NCBI RefSeq assembly: GCF_037325665.1
Contig: NC_090245.1
Coordinates: forward strand, 45,764,961-45,828,960
Reading direction: 5' to 3'
Length of the DNA: 64,000 nt
Source: Littorina saxatilis
Taxonomy: Eukaryota > Mollusca > Gastropoda > Littorinimorpha > Littorinidae
The notes beneath the pieces are model-generated. The model was not told the origin of the DNA and did no database searches. It worked only from the letters and a program-made list of their open reading frames with translations. How positions within the stretch are numbered: the first letter of the stretch is position 1; every line of letters begins with the position of its first letter. Below, in pieces: positions 11,102 through 54,512 of this stretch. The position numbers were made by a program, and so were the translations under genes.

Positions 11102-14100
11102 ATGGAGTCGGTGGATGATGAATTTCTATGTGGAGAATGTCAAGAAAAGTTCATCAGCCTGCCAGACTACTTGCTACACAAGATTCAGCGTACGTTTCAC
11201 AATTGTAAACGGCTTCTTGAATTTTACTCTGCCTAATTCTATAATTCTGATTCATGTACACATACTGACATAGTATGAAGATGAATTTGAAACACTATCG
11301 TTTTGTGAAGGAAACAGACAAACTTGATCACTTTCTATGCAGAATATTTGATATAAAGTAGTGTACAAAATTGTGCATCCATATGAAAATAATGTTTATT
11401 CTATGCAGTGATCAGTACTGTTGTGCAAGACATTTTTATCCTACCTGTGTATTTTACAAGTGTAATGCTGTGTGCAGACATAGAGATGGGAAAACCGGGT
11501 GGCTGTCCGCTGTGTGGTATCTCCTTCTCCAGACAGGTGGCCCTGCGAGAACATCTTGACCGCAAACACAACATCCCCCGCTTGAAAACTGACAGCAAGA
11601 ATGGCAAGCGAAGAGGAAGACCAAGAAAAGACCCGGATGCAGAAATATGCAGCTCGCAAGTGACAAAAACAGAAAGTGACACTATAGGTGTTTCATCATC
11701 AGAACAGCTAACTTCCGAGAGTGAGGCTGCGCAGTCCACAATGCACATTATTATTGACAAGATCGGTGATGGGGAGCTTAGCGTCGATGACTTGTCCAAA
11801 GCTGTTCTTCAAGCAGACCCTTCAGTTGCCTTTCCATCATCTTCCGCTACAGTGATGGTTGAAACGTCTGACATGGGTGACCTGCGACATCTTGTTGAAC
11901 ATGTGAATGCTGTCACTCAGGAGGACGCTTTACAGACTCAACCAACCTCACAGCCTGCTCAGGCTGACACCTCAACACCACAACACTCTTTGCAGCAAGT
12001 GTCTCAAGATGAAGCTAAACACAAGCAGTGTAGCACATCTGAGACAGACACTACACTAATCCCTGAAAGTAATAGAACCTCCATATCGCTAGAAACTGAG
12101 ACAAATCAGAACTTATCAACGAAAGAATCAACCACTTCTTTGTCAAAATCAGATGCTTCACTGTCAAAAGGAGACCCTGAATCTGAACCGGACTTCCTGT
12201 TTGTACTTCTGACGAGTCATGTGAAACGAAAATCACTCAGTTACAGCAAGCAGAGCTTCAAATGTTTCCACTGTGACTTCAAAACGTCATGGCGGCGATC
12301 ACTAGTCAAACACATGGGAGACAACCATGATGACCACCTGGCAATACATCAGTGCATTACTGTTCACAACTCTAAAAAGCTGCAAGATCAACAGGTTTGT
12401 CTGTTGTCTTATGGGTAAAATTCAAGACTATTTTGGCATCTGGAAAATAAATAGTGTTGTGCATTAGCAGTCCTTTGAATGTAGGATTCTTTAATGTGCT
12501 GTCTCTGCTATGATCGTGAGAGAATCTGTGTCTGGTCTCTGTCCGTGTTATGTTCACAGTTACTAGGATAAATGAGAAATGATACAATCTTAGTGATGGT
12601 TTACAAGCATAGTAGGTTCTACACAATCAGCTTTGGAAGATTCTTTACATTCATCTTGGGATAATTGTCTCTGTGTGTTTGTGTGCATCTGTCACTGTGT
12701 GTGTGTGTGTGTGTGTGTTTAGATGTATGTGTGTGCACTCACATTCTCATACTTATGTGTCTCTGTGCGCATTTGTATGTGGGTGTGTGATGGTGAAAAA
12801 AGATAGGTTAACCGTGTACTCATTATCCTCTCCAGGTACTGAAGATGTCCGACTACGCAGCGGCTTTGTCACGGCAGCGGAGACAGGTGAACAGCCAACG
12901 TGTGCGAGGCGTTGAAAAACAGGACCTACCTGGGCGCTACCACTGTACCAAATGTGATAAGGTCTGTACTGTAGACAGTTTTCTGTGATATCCACTGAAT
13001 TTAAATAGGTTCTTCTTGTGACTAAATGTGATGTGATTAGCTGGGTACTGGTTATTGTTCTGGGGGATGTAATACTGAAGTGGCAGAACAATTATTGCCA
13101 TCTCTCCATGGCTCATGACAGCAAAAATTTAAGTTTTGTCCAGGACTGATGTTTGCGAGTGATAATGTTTTGAATTTTCCTTTTAACTTTGAAAAAAAAC
13201 ACAGATGTACACATACATGAAAAGCACACCTATACACACGCATTGAGAAAAATATGTCGCACTGATCTCTCTGTCCATGCTCTTGCTAAAGTTTACACAA
13301 ACTTCACCCAGCTTGCGATATTAACATATTCCTATGACCTCACAATTATCTGTCAAAGAAAGATTTTTCAAAAATGCTTTGGCTAAATACCCAGCTGTGT
13401 CAAGCTTAAGCAACTTTGATAACAGTTTTATGGTGTCTTTCTCAGGTGTTTGGACGTCTGCGCTACCTGCGAAAGCACCAGGTGATCCACAGGTCAGACA
13501 AGCGATACCTGTGTGACGACTGCGGCAAAGCCTTCAAGACCAAAGCGTACCTTGCCGCTCACCGCCAGACCCACCAGACCAGAGCGTACCGGTGCAGTCA
13601 GTGCGACTTCACCTCCTCTGTCAACGCCCTCATCCACGCCCACCGACAGCTTCACAACGACCACTGCGTCATCTGCGAGGTGTGCGGGTCAGCCTACAAC
13701 GATCGTGCCACCTTGCGTAAACACAAGCAGGTGCATGACGAGTCGCGACCCTACCCCTGCACCTACCCAGGGTGCACCTGGCGGTTTAAGACGGAGGTGA
13801 TGTGCAGAGCTCACGTGAGAGGACACACGACGCAAGGACGGTTCGTGTGTAGTGTGTGTAACTACGTGTTTCGTCACAAACACCACCTACAGCGCCACCT
13901 AGCCAAGATTCATAGTATGGATGAGGCCAGCGTGTACCACACAACCTGCAGCAGCAGGAAGCTCCCCAAAGGTACAACTGTAAAGATCTGTGAAGAGAAG
14001 CAACTGATGGAGGTGGTGCAAGAAGAACAGCCTCTGGCGGATACCGTCAACTTGATCGTCAATTCTGGCCTCAGCGAGGAGCAGCTGCAGTCTATGTTGG

Positions 14101-14315
14101 AGAGCGGTCAGTTCGTTATCGCCACCGATGACAACGATAGCTCTGTTAACTATGAAGTAGCCAACATCACGATGAATGTGACGTACGATACTTTGGGAGA
14201 GAGTGGGGAGGGTGTGTCTGCCGGCCAGACTATTCTGATACCCCACGATGCTGAGTGTTCCCAGATTATCTTCCAGCAGGAGACTGAACCTGTGTCTGCT
14301 AATGTTGAAACATGA
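11102..14315 (+). CDS. C2H2 zinc-finger protein with AT-hook, 4 exons, 9 fingers
   Basis: Exons 11102-11189, 11478-12394, 12836-12961 and 13446-14315 join in phase to about 666 residues. Finger 1 spans the first intron: the CGECQEKF... half is in exon 1 and its last histidine is the split codon C|AC, which confirms the splice. Finger 2 (CPLCGISF) is near residues 39-60 and is followed by an AT-hook, KRRGRPRK, at about 73-80. A low-complexity Ser/Thr/Gln/Glu-rich stretch leads to finger 3 (CFHCDFKTSW). Fingers 4-9 form a tandem array from about residue 371; finger 4 is split by the last intron and finger 8 has a C-x4-C spacing (CTYPGC). An acidic, finger-free tail of about 130 residues ends the protein. 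It is probably a nuclear DNA-binding regulator; I cannot assign an orthologue. AATAAA at 14793 or 15158 may be the poly(A) signal. Confidence 0.88.
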
Positions 14316-15762
14316 AATGTGTGTATTTTTCAGGTGTTCATTAAAATCCAATAACAGATGGACTGCTAACGTTCCAAAATTCAGAATTTGAAAATAGGAG
14401 TGGTAAGTTATTGGAACATTAATTTATGACAAAATGTTAGTTACTAATAACTTTTTTTCATGATAGCTTACCATTTTGTTTTTTTACTCAGGTGTTCGTA
14501 TGCATATATATTTTTTTGTTATTTTACCCTGTTTACATAAGTTATTGTGATGTGAGCCCCTCCAATAAGAGGACACCTCTTGGGAAAGGACACTTTCTGT
14601 TGTCTATTTACATGACCAAAACTGTCATGACAGGCCACCTGCAATGTAGGGACACTTTGGGCTGGTCCCAGCGGCGTCCTTTAATCGCAGGCACCACCGT
14701 CTGTCTTTGTGTGTGCATGACTTTGTTATCGATTGTAAATGTGACCGATTGATGGTAACTTTAGTTGTGCTAAAAAGTGGACGACTGTGAAAAATAAATG
14801 TGATGCCCTGCTTTTTCACTTGAAGAGTTTAACACCCAAGATAACTGGCAGCTTAAGGTTAATAAGGATAAGCCCCAGGAGGTTGATTTATCCAAATGCA
14901 AACGTAGCACTTGGGTGTTTTCTTTATCTTTTATTTTCTTCTTATAGAAGATTGATTTATGTCGTGAAGATTTTAAAAATAACCCAGCTGTTGTTAATTT
15001 TCAGCATGAGGAATGTATCCACTGAACTGTGGGAATGTATGATGTGAAATTGCACTGAGAGCAGTTGTCAAAATAAGTACAATCAAGTGATCATAAAGTT
15101 CTGTCACAATCATCTTGCGTCTGCATGGGAGTGTGTGTTTGAGAGAGACAGTGTGTGAATAAAATACAAAGTAACATTCTCACATAATGTTCACTCTTTT
15201 AAAACCATTTAAAAACAAACAGTGTAAGTTGTTTTTTGTTTTGATTAATAAACAAAACGGTCACTTCAACACATTTCATAGCAGATTGATGTTCCTCGAC
15301 TCACAAAAAGCAGTGTGCAAACGGTTGAATGAAAACGAGTAGTTCATCATTTATATCTGTGACTATTTTTCTTGGACTGGAGCAGCTCAGAACCGTCGCG
15401 ATATAACCTTCGTGGTTGAAAACGACGTTGAACACCAAATAAAAGAAAAGAAAGAAAGCAGCTCAGAAAATGAGCTAAATTTCTATGCAATGAGACTTTG
15501 TTCTGCCAGTAACACTCATGTTCTCAGAGCTAATCTTCTTTCTTCCTCTATCCTAAAATGTCTTTTTTCTAACCCCTCTCTTCCTGATACTGTTTTATGT
15601 TTACTCAATCATTTGCACACTTTAGAATGCTTCCCGTTACAGCCAAGCCAATGAAACTTGAAAGTAATGTGAACTGTGAACAGCAATAGATGTTACCACA
15701 ATGAAATAAAAGAAACCAACAATATTAACTACACGTTCAGTTTGTACAAAAGTCTTATCACA
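14316..15762. other. convergent intergenic region between ZNF gene and NDUFB9
   Basis: Contains the 3' UTRs of two genes pointing at each other. Also holds a degraded pogo-like type C MITE (about 14548-14700, with a CATGACAGGCCACCTGCAA block) and a short SINE-C tail insertion. No additional gene is seen. Confidence 0.5.
15393..15457 (+). mobile_element. minimal 5'-truncated SINE-C
   Basis: A 65-bp insertion consisting only of the SINE-C 3' domain and AAAG tail, flanked by an 11-bp duplication GCAGCTCAGAA at 15382-15392 and 15458-15468. Confidence 0.85.
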
Positions 15763-18700
15763 TCAATGACCGGCGTCAGGGTCTGGCTTGCCGTACTTCT
15801 TTTCCCAGCGTTCGATGAACTCTTTTTTCCTGACTTCTCGGCGGGCGAAATATTCGGGGTACTGTGCCTTCTCAAAAGGATGCCAGATATCCAGCAGCTG
15901 TCAAACAAAACACACACAGGTATACAAGTAAACACATACGCAAATGTGTCAGTTTTTACATTTAGTCAAGTTTTGACTAAATGTTTTAACCATGGGTGAA
16001 ACCTATGAAAATCAAATTGACTGAAATTTTTTTTAGGCAGGGGTCCAGGGGCCGCTCAGGCCCTGGCGTAGGGGGTCCAGGGGGGCAACGCCCCCCGGCC
16101 GAAAACAAATTTTTGCATTATACATTGTGATTTTGTGGCCTTTCCTGGCAAAAAAATACACTTTTTGTCACTATCATGCAGGTCAAAAAAATACCTTCAG
16201 ATTCTAATGATATGGTAAAAAGGGTAAACAAAATCAAAACAATTCACAGAAGTAATCATTTTTCTTTTGTATCTTTTCACACTTGCATCTTCCAACACAA
16301 CGACACAATTGATAACAATTAACATTGACAACAGCCAATTACTAAATGAAATAGAAACTGAACAACTGAAATGAAAGTTCGAAATATTTAATTATAAGAA
16401 GCAAACATTGCCAGACAGGCATTGAAATAAATGATGAAACAGAATGTCACACATGCAAACAGCATGATGTAGCACTGCACAAAGTAGCAACTAAGCAGTA
16501 GCATCTCTTATAGTGCAAAGTTCTCAAGGAAAAGCACTTGAGTTTCAAGCACCAAACTTATCACACACAGTTTTAGTTTCATGAACTCCAACCAGTCCCA
16601 TCGCCATTTGTTGGCTAGACCAGCATCAATAAGATCTGTCCATGCGTTTTCCGTCAAAACCGGCATCTTTGTCGCAGAAATCGTGTCACTACTTCGTAAT
16701 GCCTGCCAAAACGCGAGAACTTTTTTTTTTATCGTGATGCAGAGCGAATCCGAAAGCGAAGAAACCTCACCTACGGGGTTTACCGCATAGCAGTTCAAAA
16801 ACGCGTTCTGCTTAAAAAAAATAAATAAATAAATAAATAAATAAAATTTGCGGATTGACGGAATTTCTGTCAGACTTATTTTCAGATTGACGGATTTCAG
16901 TCAATTGACGGGCTACTTTCACCCATGTTTAAAAATGGGTCACAATAATAATTAGCAATATATCTAACATATCTAAAATATATCTAAAATGATCACAATA
17001 ATAATAATAATAATAATGTTTAACATAGAGGGGGAATCGAGACGAGGGTGGTGGTGTGTGTGTGTCTGTCTGTCTGTCTGTCTGTGCGTGTGTGTGTGTA
17101 AAGCCATTCAGACCAAACTACTGAACCGATCTTTATGAAATTTGACATGAGAGTTCCTGGGAATGATATCCCCGGACGTTTTTTTTCTTTTTTTCAATAA
17201 ATACTTTTGATGACGTCATATCCGGCTTTTTATAAAAGTTGAGGCGGCACTGTCACACCCTCATTTTTCAATCAAATTGACATTTTTGTAAAGCAATCTT
17301 TGACGAAGGCCGGACTTCGGTATTGCATTTCAGCTTGGTGGCTTAAAAATTAATTAATGACTTTGGTCATTAAAAATCTAAAAATTGTAATAATTTTTTT
17401 TTATATATAAAACGATCCAAATTTACGTTCATCTTATTCTACATCATTTCCTGATTCCAAAAACATATAAATATGTTATATTTGGATTAAAAACAAGCTC
17501 TGAAAATTAAAAATATAAAAATTATGATTAAAATTACATTTCCAAAATCGATTTAAAAACAATTTCATCTTATTCCTTGTCGGTTCCTGATTCCAAAAAC
17601 ATATAGATATGATATGTTTGGATTAAAAACACGCTCAGAAAGTTAAAATGAAGAGAGGTACAGAAAAGCGTGCTATGCAGCGCAGCGAAACCACTACCGC
17701 GCTGAACAGGCTCGTCAGTTTCACTCCGTTATGCACAAGCGGCAGACGACGGTCATTGTGAAAAAATGCAGTGCGTTCAGTTTCATTCTGTGAGTTACAC
17801 AGCTTGACTAAATGTAGTAATTTCGCCTTACGCGACTTGTTAACTCTTCTCTTACCCACATGACCAAGAAACCAGGATAAACACAGTTGTGTTGCCTGGT
17901 GTCTAGCCATGCATCACACACATTTTGTTTTAGATGTATCAAACACAAGAGAGCATTTGAGTAAATGAAAGGTTGTTCCAAACTAAAATGCACACAGGGA
18001 AACCCCCTGATGACTTCACACACACACAAATCCTACACTACCCAATATTGACGGACTGTGTGATGATATCTTCTGCTATGGTCTGTTGAGACAGTAATAT
18101 CAAAATCGAGACTGGAGGTCGAGATTTTGATATCACTGTCGAAACAGACCAATAGCAGAAGATATCGTCACACAGTCAGTCAATGTTAGATATATTGCTA
18201 ATTCTCTGGACATTTTGTATTTACTGTAAAGAAATTACAAAAGTATTTGTCTCAGTTTTGGCTGTTCCATATCCCTCCCTCTGATTATTTCTTTTTGTTC
18301 ACTCTTTTCTTGTACTTTTCAGTATTTCAAAATGTCTTTTCTTTCAAAAAGTCTTAAGTCACTTGCTCAACTAAATTCTGGGATAATTACATTTTCATAT
18401 ATATTTGTTTGTTTTTAAATGTAGGTGTTTTTGTTTTTGAAGTGGGGAAGCAATAAAGAGATCGTCGATATCAAAACTGATATCGACGGAAATGTCGTCG
18501 ATATCACTTTTGCACTGAGCTCAGTTTTGCCCAATTGACCAATGGAAATCCACTTAACATATGAAATAGCAATATTCAGGAATACAGACGCAGTAAAAGA
18601 ACAATTCAGACTTTTGGGAAATAACTCTTGTCGGAGAGTTTAGGCGCTGTGGAAGAGGTGTATTTCTTGTAGGTGAGGCAAGATGTAAACACACCAATAG

Positions 18701-20382
18701 TGTCACAGTGAAAATTGAGCTCCAACTGCATCTTTTCAAAAGAAAATGTCAAACAGTGGATCCCCCTTTTTAAAACCTCCCCAATTCAAGACTTCTCACT
18801 TCTTAAGATCTTGATTTTTCGAATGTTCTGTTCACAACATCTGTAAATTAACCTCCATTTTAAGACCTGATTTTCTCAGACTTCTTCTGGAGGTCTGAAA
18901 AGGGGGGGGGGGTTTACCCTGTATCAAATAAAACACTGTCAAAATGTAGTGTCTGCTTGAATGATATGACTTTTTTTTTTAAACATCACTCGCTGTGGGG
19001 GTATCGGTGAGTTTACATCTCACCTCATCTTCAAGAAATACAATTCTTCCACAGCAAATACAAACACTGACAGAGTTATTTGCCAACACTGTGACAGTGT
19101 CGGTGAACCAACTTACCCAGTCTGGTACATGAGGCTCTCTACCATAGGCCACACCTCCTGGTGAGTCGGGGACTGTAAAAAAGATATGTGCAATTGTCAA
19201 AACCATGAAATACAGCTTTGTAGGGTGAGAAAAAAAAATGTATGCACATGCATTAACTTTTAGAACACACTCTCTATAAGTATAAACTTGTCTCTATATT
19301 TTGGGCTTTCATCCATGAAATAAGTCAAGGGTGCAAGTTTAAATTGCTATTTGTTTTCATGTGCACGTTTGACTTTGTGTGTCCGTGTGTCTATCTAAGC
19401 ATATATCATTATATGTCTTTCTATCTCTCTCTCTCTCTCTTGTAATAACATGCATCAAAGTTCAAGTCAGGATCGAACCCCCTAAACAAATCTTCATAAA
19501 AAGACAGGAGAAACGGGGAGAATTAAGGGTCTGGGTGCTTCCTTTGTGCTCACATTTAAAAGGTTGTGGGTGTTGTTTCATGAACAGCTCTTTCTCTCCA
19601 TCCATCAGGAGTTTCTTGGCCACTCTCATGTCCACTTCATTCTTGTTCTGCTCAAAGCGGTCCCTCAACAGGACAGCATGATACCGGTATACATGTCTGA
19701 AAATAGCAAGTACATCATTATCAAGTAGCATCCCTGGAAGTGTACCTTCATGCCAGAAAAAGTTTTCAAAATAAATAGCAAACAGTTTATAGTTCTCTTT
19801 CAGTTTCAATATTATAATAACTTGAATTTACTGGGGCATTCGCAAACTTTAGTGCATCTCAAACTTCTCATCATTACTTTCATGCTTCTTCACATCCACA
19901 ATTCTGTTTATTAACACACACACTTTTATATACCTGATCACAATCACCATTTACAATCACGTTTTCTGTAAACATGCAACACCTTCCACAGGACCAAACA
20001 GTGTTTGCTAATAAGTGCAACATATTCGAATTTGCATCTACTTGATATTGGCATGTGCATCCGTTTCTATACCAATGACACTTCTATCAGTGAACGTTTT
20101 TTTAGATGATAACAAATCGATGACAAAACCTGAAATAGGAAAGACCGAAACTGAAATCAAAGTCTGGGACAAGTGAAGTGAGAGTGACCAGCAAAGGGCA
20201 CCAAGGACACACGTTTTTCTCCACTGTTGCTAAGCACAAATCAGGCAGTACATGACTCGAAATAAAAGACAGATGCTTCACCTGTGGTATCCGTAAAGGG
20301 CTTGCAGTTGTCTGCACCCTTCTTTGTACAATTTCCTCACACGCAGAGCATGAGAAACTGTTCTCGTCTGCAAGTACGACAT
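15763..20382 (-). CDS. NDUFB9: NDUFB9, mitochondrial complex I B22 subunit, 4 exons
   Basis: NDUFB9 (LYRM3) is an accessory subunit in the membrane arm of NADH:ubiquinone oxidoreductase. Exons on the minus strand: 20382-20282, 19696-19554, 19172-19117, 15897-15763. All are GT-AG with matching phases, giving about 144 residues. This is near insect length; human has 179, with a C-terminal extension that is absent here. Family signatures are the N-terminal LYR-type segment VRKLYKEG (LYK as in human), RDRFEQNKNEVDM, KQHPQPFKFPDSPGG (across exons 2-3) and WHPFEKAQYPEYFARRE. No cleavable presequence is apparent, as is usual for this subunit. Intron 3 is over 3.2 kb and carries several transposons. 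The gene is divergent from FANCA and probably shares its promoter region. Confidence 0.95.
15959..17841 (+). mobile_element. hairpin-ended repeat H1, copy 2, split by a TIR element
   Basis: The hairpin end is at 15959-15990 and the rest of H1 at about 17018-17841. The interruption holds the TIR element at 15991-16927 plus about 90 bp of AT-rich sequence. It lies in NDUFB9 intron 3. The H1 microsatellite here is TG with TCTG units. Confidence 0.7.
15991..16927. mobile_element. unclassified TIR element inserted in H1
   Basis: Ends are inverted repeats starting CATGGGTGAAA, with a second inverted block CAATTGACTGAAAT (left end CAAATTGACTGAAAT). A G/C-rich block with mirrored GGGGGTCC and GCAACGCCCCCC motifs lies near the left end. 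A 96-aa open frame on the minus strand (16798-16508) is not recognised. No target-site duplication can be defined with confidence. Confidence 0.55.
18047..18184. repeat. fold-back palindrome with about 65-bp arms
   Basis: Left arm from ATTGACGGACTGTGTGATGA; right arm ends CACACAGTCAGTCAAT. The arms are about 90% complementary around a loop of roughly 10 bp. A shorter related hairpin, CGTCGATATCA-AAAC-TGATATCGACG, lies at 18463-18488. Probably a fold-back MITE in NDUFB9 intron 3. Confidence 0.75.
18754..18921. mobile_element. pogo-like MITE, type B
   Basis: Begins CAGTGGATCCCCC and ends with a decayed complementary end (TTTACCCTG) next to TA. The interior has the AAGACCTCC / GGAGGTCT motifs of type B. 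Lies in NDUFB9 intron 3. Confidence 0.6.
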
Positions 20383-20553
20383 CTTGGATCCGGCAGCGGA
20401 AGTTCGTGCCGAATAGTTTGATTGGTCATTGCTAGTTCCGGTGCACGTGCACTATAACGCGCGAAATTGGATGTCAACAACGCCAGCCCAAGTTGAGCAC
20501 ACCGTACACGTGTTTTGCGACGTCTGTGTGCTTTAACTGGATTTGTAGACGTG
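20383..20553. promoter_or_regulatory. bidirectional NDUFB9/FANCA promoter region
   Basis: Lies between the NDUFB9 start codon (minus strand) and the tentative FANCA start. GCGGAAGT (ETS/GABP-like) is at 20396-20403, ATTGG (inverted CCAAT box) at 20421-20425, the palindrome GTGCACGTGCAC with a central E-box at 20441-20452, and GCGCGAAA (E2F-like) at 20459-20466. No TATA box is apparent. ETS/GABP sites are typical of respiratory-chain promoters, and E2F sites of replication and repair genes. Transcription start sites are not visible from sequence. Confidence 0.6.
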
Positions 20554-48811
<28,258 letters not shown>

Positions 48812-48901
48812 CTAGTGCTTCAACATCTCACTTCACACACACGCACGCACGCACGCACACACATATGCACGCGCACACACACACACAGAGGCAGACACAC
48901 A

Positions 48902-48932
<31 letters not shown>

Positions 48933-48993
48933 CCACACACACACACTACACCACACACACACACCACACACACACAAACACCACACACATACT

Positions 48994-49029
<36 letters not shown>

Positions 49030-49606
49030 CCCCATGGCAAATGCTTCTCTATTGGTCCTAAGAGGTCATATAACTCAACTAGTCAGTCAAATATTTCTTG
49101 TCTTTACCGTCTTCAGAAACTCGCTTCTTACCAAAACCACTGCAAATGTTTCTCGTCTGCACTATCTTTCTTCTACCTGTCGTGATAGACAACCCATGGC
49201 GTTGCTGTTTCATTTTGTTTTTTAGGGTTGTTTTTCATTTATCAAACAACAAGAATAAGGATGGCAGAATTGTGTTAATATTTTGCTGTGGTTGTTGGCT
49301 CACGTAAGTGTAGCCTATGCGATCGTAACTTTGTCTGTCTGTGCGTTTGTGCGTGTGTGTGTGTGTTTGTTTGTGCGTGTGTATGTCTGTGGTAGAAACT
49401 TTAACATTTCGTCATTTGAAGACGTCACATTATGGCGTAAGAGGGTTAGACGTCACGCGAAGGAATTACTGAAAGTCTCGGTCATTGTTATTTTTTATTT
49501 TGAGCGGGCCGAGACTAGTTGGCAGTCGTGTCCCTGTAAGTAGGCTACATGCAGACAGACAGATCTAGATCTAGTGTCTCGCTTTCTTGCACAGTTTCAC
49601 CTATGC

Positions 49607-49656
<50 letters not shown>

Positions 49657-49799
49657 GCGGAGTGATTGAGTTTGTGTTACTGTTTGTCGATTTCTTACGT
49701 GAGCCTCGAAGGCTTCGCCTCTTGTTTTCTGTTGAAATACTTTCCTTATTATGTTTTTTTGAGACATTAAGATTTGTAAAGTGGTAGTACTGTACTCCC

Positions 49800-49830
<31 letters not shown>

Positions 49831-50820
49831 ACGTGGATGTGTGCATGCGTGCGTAGTGGGTGCATGCGTGCATGCACACGCACTTGCATGTGTGTGTGTG
49901 TGTTTCATGTGTCTGTCTGTTAGCATGATTTACAAGTGCAGAATGTCTAATCATTTGTTTGATAACTTTCTGTGGCGAAAACATTTATTCTTGTGGTTTA
50001 TCTGCTGTTCTAGAGTGTCACTGGAATTGTGTGCAATAAAACCTTGGACATCCCTGTGGTTGACTCTTTGATTCGTGAAACAGAGATTAGAAATAAGTTA
50101 CAATGTATTACAGTCGAACCTGCTCGAAGGACCACCTCTCAATAACGACCACCTGCCCACAAGGACCACCCCAAAAGATTCCCGACGAGTTTTTGTTCTA
50201 TATAATTCACCTTTCCATGGTGACCACCTATCTATAACGACCACTTTTGGTCAGTCTGGGATGGGCATACTGGACAGGTTTGATTGTATTTACAGTGTTC
50301 ATTTCAAAGTTATTCTTATGAATGCAAGGGAACACATCATGTAGCAAGTGCTTTTAAACAGTGATCTGAATGATAAAAGGGTTTTCCGGCCGAATTATAA
50401 GTGACTGGAAATATTTAATAGTAATTTGGCACGTGTGGAAAACCTAACAGTACGAAAGTGTTGAGTGTTTTGGCCTAGCAAATCACTCGCACTCACACAC
50501 ACACTCACACACACACACCACCATCACACACACACACAAACATGCACACACCGTCGAACACACACACACACACTTACAAGAAAACTTCTCACAGACGGCA
50601 CAGCCGAATGGAAAGAAGTCGGGAAGAATGTCATGATGTGACCACAGGACATAGTCGGACCAGTCATCCGAAAAAGACAATGCCAATGGTCACCGTCATT
50701 AATAGCCCTGGGAGCAAAAGAATTTGTCAACAGAAGCGATGGTCAGATCGGGAGAGAGTGTACAGCAGAGTAGATTATCTTCGGTTGCAAATGATTTAAA
50801 GAAAGCTCTCTCTCGAGAGA
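48812..50820. other. region downstream of FANCA, microsatellite-rich
   Basis: Contains (CA)n-type arrays at 48836-49027, 49612-49652, 49799-49826 and 50485-50572, and a type A MITE at 50111-50286. The AATAAA at 50035 may serve FANCA. The ORFs here are driven by the dinucleotide repeats. No host gene is recognised. Confidence 0.5.
50111..50286. mobile_element. pogo-like MITE, type A
   Basis: Begins CAGTCGAACCTGCTCG and ends GACAGGTTTGATTG, flanked by TA; interior GACCACC motifs. Confidence 0.75.
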
Positions 50821-50971
50821 CACTTTGGGACAACTGCAGTGAGTTCACTTAAAAAGACTCAATTCCCTGTATCGCCGAGCTGCAAAACTTATTCTGCATG
50901 ATTTGAATAGGTCCACGGATGATAAACTAAAGCTCCTGAATTTCCTCCCCTTGAAAGATCAGTTGACGTTA

Positions 50972-51675
50972 CATACCTGTCAAGTACTTTTGGCCTCTGA
51001 CCATAGTAAATGGCATAAGAAACCATAGTTGGGGATCAAAAACCATAGTTAATGCGTGGATCAGGATGTGGTTAAACGCACAAATTCAATCAGATTGTTT
51101 TTCGCAAACTAAAAGTAAAACACATAAATTCCTTTCTACACAAACTGCTCTTTATTTACCACTACATGTAATACATTTACACTGCACTCTTGTTCGTTCA
51201 TTTTTTTTGTCACTTGTCACTTGTCACTTGTGTTCTTTGTTGTATTCATCTGTGCAAATCTTTGCTTTGTCAATCATGCTGCCAGTCATCTTAAAATCAT
51301 GGCAGCATGCATCAGAGTTAATTTTGACCTGTAAGAAGGCAGTCAGTGTGTCAGCTCCCAGACTGTGATCCAGCACTTGAAGGTGTTGCAGGGTTTCACT
51401 GCCAAATGGAAATTTATTCAACATTTTCCTCACACAGGCCACGTAGAACTGGCGCACATCATGCCAGAACTTCTGTTGTGTGGCTGGTGCAAGCTCCTCC
51501 TCAGAAATGAATGAACGGCAGTCCATGCTAGCAACAAAAAAACAAAACAAAACAAAACAAATTTTTTTTTTTTAAATGCTGAAAATGCGTATGGTTTGAG
51601 GTATACGACGTAGGACCCAAAAAACACCGAAAAACCGCAAGAATTACGCAGAATGCGTAGGACTTGACAGGTATG
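50972..51675. mobile_element. TIR element T1 inserted in the LINE
   Basis: A 704-bp element with 14-bp inverted ends CATACCTGTCAAGT and a 5-bp duplication CGTTA (50967-50971, 51676-51680). A minus-strand frame (51550-51224, with FWHDVRQFYVACVRKMLNKF) looks like the tail of a transposon protein. I cannot assign a superfamily. Confidence 0.75.
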
Positions 51676-51966
51676 CGTTAAACAAGGCTGTGTTCATGTA
51701 TATGTCACGGTAGAGACGAAGACGTTTCTACCAGTCGAAACGACGTTTATACCAGTAGAGACGACGATCGGAGTTTCTACCGGTAGAAACGAAGAAATAA
51801 TACACAAGAGTTTTTAAAACAGATGGTTGCGAGTTGAAAGCGAGAGAAACTTTGATCTTGTCATTAAAACCGCTGGTAAAAGTCACCTCACATAGCACAA
51901 CTAATACACAAGAGTCCTTAAAACAGCTGGTAAAAGTCACCTCACATAGCACAAATAATACACAAG

Positions 51967-54118
<2,152 letters not shown>

Positions 54119-54389
54119 CAGGTCTTTAAAACAGCTGGTAAAAGTCAACTCATAGCAAAAATAATACACACGGGAACTCTCTCCCTCCCTCTCTCCCCCC
54201 CCCCCCCCCCATAAAAGGCTTGCTAGAACGTGTGTTGGCAGACTATTGAATAAAAACTGGAAAACACTCTTGTTTGGAAATACTGATTTAACTATATCTT
54301 TGAACACGAAAATATTCTCTGTTGTACAAGACTATGTTATGTTAACTAATCGCTTCGGCTGATATTATATTAACTGTGCAATTGATGTA

Positions 54390-54411
54390 GCCAGGCATTC
54401 TCTCTCTCCCT

Positions 54412-54503
<92 letters not shown>

Positions 54504-54512
54504 GTCTCTCTC
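54390..54512. repeat. (CT)n array inside T2
   Basis: Mostly CT with a few CCCTCTCC interruptions. Confidence 0.95.
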
